This document shows positions 40,896 to 50,649 of a DNA stretch of 64,000 nt, one piece after another (the stretch's first letter is position 1; each line of letters begins with the position of its first letter). Position numbers and translations under genes: made by a program. This stretch comes from Ancylostoma caninum (Eukaryota; Nematoda; Chromadorea; Rhabditida; Ancylostomatidae), in assembly GCA_037903475.1 (NCBI GenBank), contig JBAJFG010000467.1, forward strand, positions 930,001-994,000. Direction: 5' to 3'. Below the pieces are notes generated by a model that saw nothing but the letters and a program-made list of their open reading frames with translations, did not search any database and was not told where the DNA came from.

Positions 40896-40969
40896 CAATT
40901 TCCCTTCCTCCACCCCACTACGGACGGCAAGCACTAGGCGACAAAGGGGGGCGTTCCCGTACGAGATAC

Positions 40970-41093
40970 CTTGATGGCAGCAGCATAGACGTAGGCATTG
41001 CTGGCATCCTGCCAGCTCCAGCGTCGATGCATACCAACCTGGCCCTGGGAATGTGATAGGTCCCCAGGTGTTGCCACCATCGACCAGGTCGTA
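40970..41093 (-). CDS. possible isolated exon, unknown product
   Basis: Acceptor TTATTCTCAG and donor AAG|GTATCT bound 124 bp with an open frame. It reads TTWSMVATPGDLSHSQGQVG, then MHRRWSWQDASNAYVYAAAIK. The composition looks coding and both splice sites are reasonable for a nematode. However, all three minus frames are open, I recognise no family, and no partner exon was found. It may be one exon of an unannotated gene or chance. Confidence 0.3.
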
Positions 41094-42290
41094 CTGAGAA
41101 TAACAAAGTCAGCGTATTCCTATTAGTTCTATGGCTACCTTGCCAGAATAGTGTTATTAAAAAGTAGTGGAAATAACTCAATTATGTGAGGAGCAGGGAA
41201 AAATAAGTCAACATTAAATTTAGCAATCATGCAAATGGCTGTGCGGATATTTCATCACTTATCTCTACGAAGAAATTCCAGAATTAAGTCCAAACTTTGA
41301 TTTTATGAAAGGTTTAGAAAATATAAATGACCGTTTCGATGAACCAAACCTCTACAAAAGTAAAATAAAATCAGCAGCTTAGTTAGAGAGGTACTCTTTT
41401 CCTCATTCGATGGTCCTTCTCCATCCCTCATTCGAGGAGCAGATGCTCTTTTCGGTACGCAGTGTGTCGGAATAGCGGCCCACACAAATTTTGGCTTTCT
41501 TAATGTTTTGAAGCTTTTTCTCTTCCAAAAAATGTGTCATCGATAGGAACGAAGAGCATTATAATTGTGTCAAGTCTAGGCTATATAGTGATCATATGCA
41601 GGACCTCTCATCCAAACTAGGAAATGAATACGACCGATGGATTGATTGGCAACATCAATTTCGGTTCAGTTATCCACGTTTCACGGAATTTTCAAAAAGT
41701 CACTTTACGTACGGATTTAGCGGAGTCGCAAAGCATACTACACTCTCTGTATGCATTATGCATCATCCCGAAAGTCCGGGATGTAAAAATTTGATTAAAA
41801 ATGCTAACATTTGAGGTTTCTACCGATGTTTCTAATACAGGAAGGGTAGCAATACGCGTTTCGCTTCTGGAAGAGCACTGTCCTGCACTGTTCTTTTATA
41901 CTAAAGTCAGGTACGAAATGAAGAAATGGAGACTTTTCAACCTTTCTAGCAATAACTTCTACTATTGTTTTCATTTATATCTAAAGCTTTTGTTTTCATT
42001 TATATCCAACCTTTCTTCATCGTTCCTTGTTTATTGCCCTTCTCTAAAACCACTGCCGTGTCCACTTGAAGCAGCCAGTAGGTCCTGGAACTTAATGTTA
42101 ACTTAATGTTCCACCGCTCTGAACCTGCCAAATGCTAAGCGCTTGAGCACTGTACTGCAAAAACGTTCGGAAACTATCTTCCCATTGCAGACTTCAAGGC
42201 AGAACATGCTCTTTCAGATGCAAAACGCGTGTTGTTACCAATCTTGTTTTAGGCTAACATCGGTAGAAACGCTGCTCACATATAGAACAA
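41094..42290. other. no gene recognised
   Basis: AT-rich; includes a small duplication of TTTTCATTTATATC (41970-42004). Nothing supported. Confidence 0.35.
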
Positions 42291-43242
42291 CTAGCTGCCG
42301 TACCCGGCTTCGCTCGGGTGTTTTATTACCTTGGCTACATCATACTGCTGAGGCCAATTACTATCATCAACAATATCATCAAAATCTCCATAATTTTGGT
42401 GATCAGCATGTTAGCGAAGCTCAGGTGACGTTTCCCATCGACTTGTGAGCGAAAAGTTAGCAAAGCTATTTCGGTGACATTGAATCGACGTGTTCGTGCA
42501 AAGTTGTTGTCATATTCATACTCAGCATATCGAGGAACCCCAGGAGAGATGTCTTCACCGCCCCATTGGGCAGAAGAGTCAAAAATCAATAAAATCGAAA
42601 AACCGATATTTCATGCAGAATGTCATATTCCTATTCAGCGTATTGAGAAACCCAAGAAGACATGTCTTTGTCGGTCCCCGAGCGAAAATGGGGAAAAATC
42701 GATAAAATCAATAACTCAATATTTCGTGCAAAGTGGTTGTCATTCTTATTCAGCGTATTGAGGAAGCCCAGTAGACATGTTTTTACCACCCCATGATCAA
42801 GAGTAGCGAAAAATCAATAAAATCAATAGATCAAAATTCGCGCAAAATGGTTGTCATATTCGTGTTCAGCGCATTGAGGTACCCCAGTAGGCATGTTCTC
42901 GCTAGTCCCAGGTCAAGAAGAGCGAAAAATCAATAAAATCAATAAATCGATAAATTGGCGCAAAATGGTTGTCATATTCGTGTTCAGCACATTGATGTAC
43001 CCCAGTAGGCATGTTCTCGCTAGTCTCTGATCAAGAAGAGCGAAAAATCAATAAAATCGATATAATCGATAAACCAATCGATAATCCCAGGTGCAAAGTA
43101 GCCTATAACCTCCGCCGGCCAGTGGAAAGACTACCTGCAAAATTTGGTCCGGATCGGTTCATCCTCCGCGATTTCTATTCGGAACACACACACAAACACA
43201 CACACAAACACACAAACAAACTTTCACTTTTACATATACAGA
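42291..43242 (-). mobile_element. non-autonomous Helitron, copy 2
   Basis: On the minus strand it begins A|TCTGTATATGTAAAAGTG (from 43242) and ends GGCAGCTAG|T (42291). The terminal palindrome CACCCGAGCGAAGCCGGGT lies just before the end. The interior has the conserved GAATAGAAATCGCGGAGG block and about five units of roughly 117 bp with the ATCGAT/ATTGATTTTTCG core. Host bases on each side are A and T, as Helitrons require. Confidence 0.88.
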
Positions 43243-43243
43243 T

Positions 43244-43474
43244 TCCCTCACGGGTTCGAAAAGAGAGGAAAAGCAAATTACCGTGTGGGTAGATGATTAT
43301 CCTCTATATTGGCTTTTCCCTAATTACCCACTTGATTACTGTATCCAGTTCCCTGACGAGCATTTTCCACCTTTTTCTTTTGCTAAAAAATTGCGGAAGG
43401 AGATGATCGATATACGAGCGTTTAACCTCAACATTCCTGACGTCGACCTAGACAGCTCCAATGTACCAGTAATT
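43244..43474 (+). CDS. possible coding fragment between two transposons
   Basis: A 77-codon open stretch starting at the Helitron edge (SLTGSKREEKQITVWVDDYP) and continuing WLFPNYPLDYC, HFPPFSFAKKLRKEMIDIR and NIPDVDLDSSNVPVIK. It stops where the next inverted-repeat element begins; AAAG|GTGCGA there is a weak donor. Upstream, across the Helitron, the frame meets a TAG. The sequence looks protein-like, but I recognise no domain. Confidence 0.3.
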
Positions 43475-43980
43475 AAAGGTGCGAGAGGTGCGAGAGCCAT
43501 CCGAGCGAGCGCTTACTGCCACCCTGCAGAGTGCAGAGATGACAGTTTTGCAGATCTCGTCCGAGACACGCCTCTCGTTGTCGCCTAGTGCAACGCACCC
43601 CCCCCCACTACCCTCACCCACTGCGACCAACAGTGTACAGATGACGACATCTAACACGGACAAGTCATCAGTCTGAAATGAACGTATGGCTTTGTTCATT
43701 TTCTTGTTTCAAGTGAATTTTCAAGTCATTCGAGGAGTGGCAAAATTTGTCGGAAAATCCGGAGGAAAACTTTGCAACATCGAACACTCGAACGTTTTTG
43801 TTGAGGAGCCGCACCGCCCACATGAAGAGGTGTCGCTGCTGCAGCACCATCACTGTCCCGAACTCAGATAACTGGATAAGGTAAACGCACCACAACATGG
43901 CAAGCCACACACAAAGAAATTAAAGGCAGACATTGCTGCAAGAGGAAGAACTGCTGCATTTCGACTGCTAAGAGCAGCAA

Positions 43981-46900
43981 CCACGGATCTCCCTCATACG
44001 AGGGATCCCAGCCGGTTAGTCGCGAGGCTACGTGGCGCGTCCCCAGGTGGCGGATAGGGGGCTAATCGCGGACCAAACGCGACCTTGTGCCTGCCCTGAG
44101 ACGCGGGTGGATTCAGGGGATGGACTCCCTGTTTCTGCAGTGTCGGAACGATCTATACCTTCTGTCAGCGCGTGGGCATGTTCATGCATGCGTGCATGGG
44201 TGTGACTGCGTGTCTGCAGATTGTATCCTGCACATCTATCCGACCAAAAGCCCTGCATTCAAGTGACTGGGAGGTACAAGGGAGGCGGTTCGGAGTCGCC
44301 TCCAACAAATAAGCTCCATCGTCCACTCCCGGGAAGCCCGGCTAACTTCCCGGTGAAATCACACTCCAGCCTCCCACGGGGGAATCGAGCCCAGCAAGCT
44401 ATCTCCTGTGGGCTTAAAATTCTTCAAGCTCGACACAGCAATAATAGAGAGTGTTCCCCTGATCTCGGAAGAGTCACTGGTACGGCAGCGCCAGTGAGGA
44501 CGAGGTCCGAGGGGTTATCTAGGCTGCCTAAAACCAGAAGGACTATGATGACGGTCTGTACCTTCAACGCACGCACGCTTGCATCGGAAGCTTCCATCGA
44601 GGATTTGATGATGCAAGCCAGGAAGATCAGGTACGACGTCATCGGACTGACCGAGACGAGGAGACACCGACCACTGAATGCCACCTTCGACACTGGAGAA
44701 GAGCTGTTCCTTGGAACCTGCGACAGTAGAGGAGTTGGTGGAGTCGGTGTCCTCGTCAACACGAACTTGGTCATGAACATCGACTCATTCGAACAGCTAA
44801 CAACCCGAATCGGACGTTTGCGGTTGAGAAGATGTGGATCAATACCGGCCTTGACAATCTTCGTCGCCTACGCTCCAACATCCAGCTACGACGAAGAGGA
44901 TATTGAGGCCTTCTATATGGACTTGGAGAAGTTCTACAGGGAAGACCACACATTCTACAAGATCATCGTTGGCGATTTCAACGCCAAGATTGGTCCTAGG
45001 AGAACGCCTGAGGAACTTCACATCGGTACCCACGGCCTGCAGTGGAACGAACAGGGAGAGAGGCTGTCTGAGTTCATCATGACGACGAAGACCATCCATG
45101 GTAACTCACAATTTCAGAAGCCAACCTCCCTACGCTGGACGTGGGAGTCACCCGGTGGAGAGTACCATAATGAAATTGACCACATCATCGTCAATCGAAG
45201 GTTCTGCCTGACCGACGTCGGTGTTGTACCAAAGTTCTACACCGGATCCGACCATCGCCTCCTTCGTGCAAGATTCTTCTTTTCACGCAAAGGAGAGAAA
45301 GCCGTGAAGTTTAAGAGAAGGAGTCCCAAACCCGTCATCAATTGGGATCTTTTCACTTCGCTAGCCGGCTTTTGGGAAGATGCGGTTGTCGACAACATCG
45401 ACGAAGAGTACGATCGGCTTGTACAGCATCTCCGCGACAGCGCAAAGAGCGCTGAGGGTTTAAGAGTCACCAAGAGACGACTGTCTTACGAGACCCTCGA
45501 GCTTATACGCCAGCGTGGAGCCGCGAGAGCCGCAGGCAACTACCAGCTAACGTCCGAGCTCGCAAAACGGTGCAGAGAAGCGATAAAAGAAGACCTCAAG
45601 GAGAGACGAGCAGCAGTGTTGGCCGAAGCCGCAGAGGCAGGGAAAAGCATTCGCTGCGCCCGCCGAGACTTCGCCAATCGCAAGACCAAGATGTCCGCCC
45701 TCCGGCGCCCAGACGGAACAATTTCTTCATCAAGACGGGTAATGGAGAAGGTCATCTACGACTTCTACTCGGATCTCTTCGATAGCCACGTCCACCTCCC
45801 TCAATGGACACTAGACGAGGGACAGCCGTGCGAGCAAGCAGGGTTTCGAAAAGGATTCAGTACGATCGACCACATACACACCGTCACTAGACTCATCGAA
45901 GTATCGCGAGAGTATAAGATGCCCCTCTGTCTCACGTTCATCGATTTGAAGAAAGCCTTCGACTCTGTTGAGACGGAAGCGGTGTTGGAAGCCCTGGCAA
46001 CCAGGGCATACCTACTCAATACATCAAGGTATTTCGTGAGCTCTACAGCAACTTCACGACCAGGATTTCTCCATTCTACGACGACATCACCATCGACGTC
46101 AAGAGAGGGGTTCGGCAAGGCGATACCGTGTCGCCAAAACTATTCAGCGCCACTCTCGAAGACGTCATGCGGAAACTGGAATGGGATAGCATGGGAGTGC
46201 AAGTTGATGGCCGGCGACTTAGTCATCTTCGCTTCGCTGACGACATCGTTCTTATAACACCAACCATCAGCGAAGCGGAACAGATGCTGGCCGACTTCGA
46301 GGACGCGTGTGGAAAGATTGGTCTCCAGCTGAATCTGACGAAGACGATGTTCATGAAGAACGGATGGGTCCCGGATGCCCCATTCTCGCTCAACGGAACG
46401 ACCATATCCGAATGCTCCAGCTACGTATACCTAGGTCGGGAAGTCAACATGATGAACGACCTCGCTCCAGAGCTGGGCAGGAGGAAACGAGCGGCTTGGG
46501 GAGCTTACAAGAGCATCGAGGACGTAGTGAAGAAGACGAAGAACACCAGGCTCCGTGCCCACCTCTTCAACACAACCGTTCTCCCTGCTTTGACCTACGC
46601 CTCAGAAACCTGGGCGTTGCGCAAGCAGGATGAGAATGCGGTCAGCGTCGTCGAACGCTCCATCGAGAGGGTGATGCTAGGAATAACCCGCCTCACGCAA
46701 GTGAGGGCTGGAATACGGAGCTCCACCCTTCGTCAACAATCGAAGATCAGGGACGCTGCCGCTTACGCCAAGTTGAGTAAGGTTAGGTGGGCCGGACACG
46801 TGATGCGTTTTAACGACAACCGTTGGACAAGAGCCGTCAGCGACTGGACTCCACGGGACGTTAAGCGCACGACAGGAAGACCACCGACCCGATGGTCAGA

Positions 46901-47065
46901 CTTCTTCACGAAGTCCTTCAAGGATAGATACGATGCTCTCCGTGTCCCTCGAACGGACAGAATCCACTGGACAACTCTGGCTCGCGAGAGGGACAAATGG
47001 AAGGATTGCTGGCGCCCGCTCGGTATACCCGAAGATCAACGGGAGTCAAGGTGATCAAGGTGATC
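43981..47065 (+). mobile_element. degenerate RTE-like LINE with 11-bp target duplication
   Basis: Flanked by AAGAGCAGCAA on both sides (43970-43980 and 47066-47076). The 3' end is a short AGGTGATC repeat right after the stop codon, as in RTE-type LINEs. The 5' end starts with a perfect small hairpin (CCTC ATAC GAGG inside GGATC/GATCC). It then has a structured segment (44013-44068) shared with the RTE at 59288-62582. Length 3085 bp. Confidence 0.85.
44545..47054 (+). pseudogene. LINE endonuclease/reverse transcriptase, broken
   Basis: An APE-type endonuclease opens the frame: TVCTFNARTL, GLTETRR with the catalytic Glu, GDFNAKIG, NEIDHIIVN and GSDHRLLR with the catalytic His. After a basic linker the reverse transcriptase follows: EQAGFRKGFSTIDH, LTFIDLKKAFDS (motif A), RGVRQGDTVSPKLF (B), LRFADDIVLI (C, active-site DD) and LQLNLTKT (D). 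Two defects are visible. The N-terminal fingers are missing: HVHLPQ is followed about five codons later by LDEGQPCEQ, with no GPD or NYRP-type motifs between. A one-base loss near 45995 shifts the frame, so it continues in another phase to the stop at 47054. The frame is also open upstream to 44221. Not functional as it stands. Confidence 0.88.
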
Positions 47066-47710
47066 AAGAGCAGCAAACCCCGTGTTTCCGCTGCGTTTTT
47101 GCCCGAAGAACTGTGGTGCCGTTCAACCTGCGTTCTGCCTGCTTCTTGCCACGTTGCGACACGCCCCCTAGGAGGTGTATATAAGCCGCTGGTTGAGCAT
47201 CGAAGCTTAGTCGTGTCTCCGCTTCGGCGGAGACAGGGTGAGCCCAGTGAGACTCGTTAGGCCGGCTGAGGCCCGGGTAAAACCGTGGCCGAAACCAATA
47301 ATCGGTGAGACGAAATGGGTGTGGAGGGGTGGCGGTCAAGAGGTGCGCTCGGATAGTTCTCACACACCTCTCGCACCTTACTCGCACCTCTAATTGCAGG
47401 TGTCTTGTAGCAGGTGTCTTCATCTCAACCAACTCTTACGAGCTGCTGTGAGCGATATCACCAGTACGAGTCTTGCCGCTATCGACGTCGCGCATCGCAC
47501 GCGGCGAAAGTGTATTCGGCACAAAAATGGAGATTTCTAGTAACTTACTCATTGTGAGAAGTTAAAAGCACCTAATCTGAGAGCATGAAGTGATCGATTA
47601 GTAAGGATAATATGAAGAACACAGTCAATGTTCCTAGGATTTTTGCACTAGCCGGTTTCGGGGCTTGAACTAGACCGGAAGTGCAGCTTCCTTGGCGCCC
47701 CCGGACACAA

Positions 47711-47844
47711 AGGCTGTTGCAAACGCGACGGCTAAGTATGCACACCGCCTGCCTTACTCTAAACAGTCTCCAGCTTCTGTACAGCTCCCCACTACCTTAT
47801 TAACTCTTGTGTTTCTGCAACTCACTACAGTGGAACAGACTATA
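47711..47844 (+). mobile_element. small MITE copy
   Basis: Right end CAGTGGAACAGACTATA mirrors the TATAGTCTGTTCCA left end of the copy at 49094. The interior aligns over AAACGCGACG...CCGCCTGC. The left end is deleted. Confidence 0.45.
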
Positions 47845-49093
47845 TGTGGGAATACGTTAGATATGTTCACGATATGAACAGCGACATACTTTGGTTTTCT
47901 AGGAAATACGCGATGTTTTTACGTGATGTCCAGCAACCTGAGATTTCTGGAGTTGAGAAAACCGTACTAGTCCTAGCAATACTGATACACAACAATATAT
48001 TTACAAAAGGGTAATCAAGAATGTATAATATAAGGAATCCAATAGAATCGTTCGAAACCTTTTAAACCCCTTTGGCTTTCCTCATACCTATGAGTAGTCA
48101 TGAATAGAAACTATTCCTGGTATATAGAAACTGTTTTTGGTGTAATACATACTTACTAACCAACCAGCATCAATACTACGAATTATTAACTTACACAACA
48201 TCTCAAATCCTCGCTTAGCTCAAATATTTCACCGAGAATGGAAAATGGGAATTTTCGATTCTTTCGTTTTGCATTCAATTTCAGATCCCTGTAGATGTGA
48301 TGAAGTACTTGGGGGTAAATACCAAATATCATACTGGTGTTTATTTTTCCCAGACTATAGCGAAAGCAACAACGCGGAAACATTACCTGTTCAATAAAAG
48401 ATTAATAAATTATGATTTACTGATTATCGGTGAAAGGCCAATTTGTCCTCAAGGGTTGCCAGGTTATGGTATCACATGCTAATCGTCCTATAACGAGAAC
48501 CTCTCATCCCTGAGGGCACGCTTCAGGCAAAACTGATCTCCTGCAGGAGTGCTCGATCACCTTCACAAACACGATTGACTGTTAGAGAAACTACGTCCAA
48601 CCAAAAAATTGTGCAATGACCAGGAAATAGAAATGAACAGAATTATAAAAGAAAGACTCGTATTGCGTATCGCATCAGTTTTCCTTAGAAGTTATTACGA
48701 TTAAGAAAATCGCGCTAGTTTTCTGCAGTTTTCCTGATAATTACATTCTGTTTCATTCTCCTACGTTGTTTCCACCGTAACCTTACGAAAACGAAGATAA
48801 GATAGGAAACTAGTGCAATTTTCGTGATCAAGGGCACCAAATTACTATTTTAGGTAAAGAATAAACGAAAATTTCGAAAGAAAACCGATCTGGTTACGAG
48901 TCAGCTTTTATATTTCTGTCATAAATGGGCATGGAAACTCACGCGTGTCACTTGTCACTCCAACGCGTTATGCGTTACATACTTCAGTTTAGCATAGTTT
49001 TAAGAGTAAAGTTAACTCGAACAGCTGAAAATTGAAGAGACCATCGGACAACAATAACTTGCTATCGCTATACTACATGCAAATTCGGCAGGC

Positions 49094-49240
49094 TATAGTC
49101 TGTTCCAAACACGACGATAGTTGAGTGACCGTGCGGACAGCCTGCTTTTCTCTCATTCCTCTCCAACTGCTGCACACTTTACCTCGTTCTTTATCTCTCT
49201 GCTGTTTTCCCAACTATTGTCAGTGGTGGAACGCACTATA
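49094..49240 (+). mobile_element. small TA-flanked MITE
   Basis: Ends TATAGTCTGTTCCA and TGGAACGCACTATA are inverted repeats that begin and end with TA, as in Tc1/mariner-derived MITEs. The inner arms also mirror (GATAGTTGAG / CAACTATTGTC). 147 bp, non-coding. Confidence 0.55.
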
Positions 49241-49696
49241 TGTAACATCAGCTTCCCTGAGTGTTTATTTCCACGTTTCCGAGCTGGCTCGACCCGGGAT
49301 CCGCATTCATCGCGCGCGGCGAATGCGTTCGAGTTATCTCACTGGGTGTCATTTTACCGAAGGAGGGTGGAGGTGCATTCAGATACTGTAGCTATGGGAA
49401 TGTGCGAGCAAGGTGCGAGGAGAACCAGATAATTGTCGAGCGCACCTCTTGGTATACACTTCGTGTGGAGCGTTAGTTGCGGTTGAACATTAATTGCATG
49501 AGGTGCGAAGATCTCGACGTTGACAACCGTTGCTCTAGCAGTCTGCGTTCTCCAGAGTTAGTAAGGGCAGCTACCGAGGACAACTCGGACCAATTGTCGC
49601 GGGCGACATCTAGGTATTGCAGCCATCCTGTAATGTACGTCATCAAGGAAAGCGGACTTAGAACAATGTTGTTCAACATCCTATACGAAAGGTCAA

Positions 49697-49879
49697 TTTA
49701 TGTCAGGAAAGCTCCTTGCCTAAGCTTCTTGTTTAGGTTATGTCAGGAAAGCGTCCTGCCTAGACAATGGAATTCGTATTGAATATCCAGATCAGATTCA
49801 GATTTTGTTTTTCGATCAAGCGCATTTCCCACCACAAACATTTTTTTTTTCGATCAAGCGCATTTCCCACCACAAACAC
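49697..49879 (+). repeat. two short tandem duplications
   Basis: A unit of about 42 bp containing TTATGTCAGGAAAGC repeats at about 49697 and 49739. A 38-bp unit TTTCGATCAAGCGCATTTCC plus CACCACAAACA repeats near 49813 and 49850 after a T run. Confidence 0.75.
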
Positions 49880-50649
49880 TCAAGCATAGTGCAGTGACTA
49901 GAAATCAATCGTTCAGAGCAGTTCCCTCGAAACATTCTCAAAAGCTGCTCTTGTTGTTATCATTCAGCCACTTTTGTTGTTTCTCTGTACTAGCTACTGC
50001 CTAATCTGTCCTAGTGGCCCCGTAAGCCACGTTATTGTGCTACTTTCCGTAGTGTGACAGTATTGACCCGTTGTGGTTTTTCGTGCGCGCCAACAGGTTG
50101 TGTGAGATTCACACCCTCAACTCGAGCTACACTATCTCACAACTGTATATGTATATCTACATATAATATATCTACATATAACATTATTCAGTCGAAAAAG
50201 AGCACATAGCGTAGCGAATGAGAGAAGAGAACTCACAGAATCCGTGAATCAATTTGTTTTGTTGTTTCTATCTCTGTCTTTCGCGAGCAGCGAGCATACC
50301 AAGGACAGCGTGAAATACAGAACACAACTGCTTTTGTATTGTACAAACCACTCGGTCAGTAACTCAGTAAGCCAATCATACAAACACACCCTCAGCATCA
50401 CCACTGTATGTGACTATCCCATCCTTCTATTCAAACCAAACTCATTCTAAAAACTTTATACTTTCCCAAAGTTTTGAACAAAAACTGAAAACAAATTATT
50501 GTGAAAAGAGAATAAGCATCCCGATCGCCTATTTCCACCAGTCTTCTTCGTCATTACTCACCGATATTCACCGACACGACGTGGCTCATTTATACTAAAC
50601 CAAAAAAGTTCTAAGTGATGATTAAGAAGGTGATCAATACTCAAATCCA

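Larger units (their letters stand above)
43475..47390. mobile_element. TIR element interrupted by a LINE
   Basis: Left end AAAGGTGCGAGAGGTGCGAG...CCATCCGAGCG and right end (opposite strand) GAGGTGCGAGTAAGGTGCGA...CTATCCGAGCGC are imperfect inverted repeats of about 60 bp. TAATT occurs just outside both (43470-43474, 47391-47395), a possible 5-bp target duplication. Without the LINE the element would be about 0.8 kb and non-coding. A solo end of the same family lies at 49401-49452. Confidence 0.6.

Noticed and set aside
43668..43910. Overlapping 61- and 80-codon frames on opposite strands
   Set aside because: They lie inside the TIR element beside the LINE and lack any domain.
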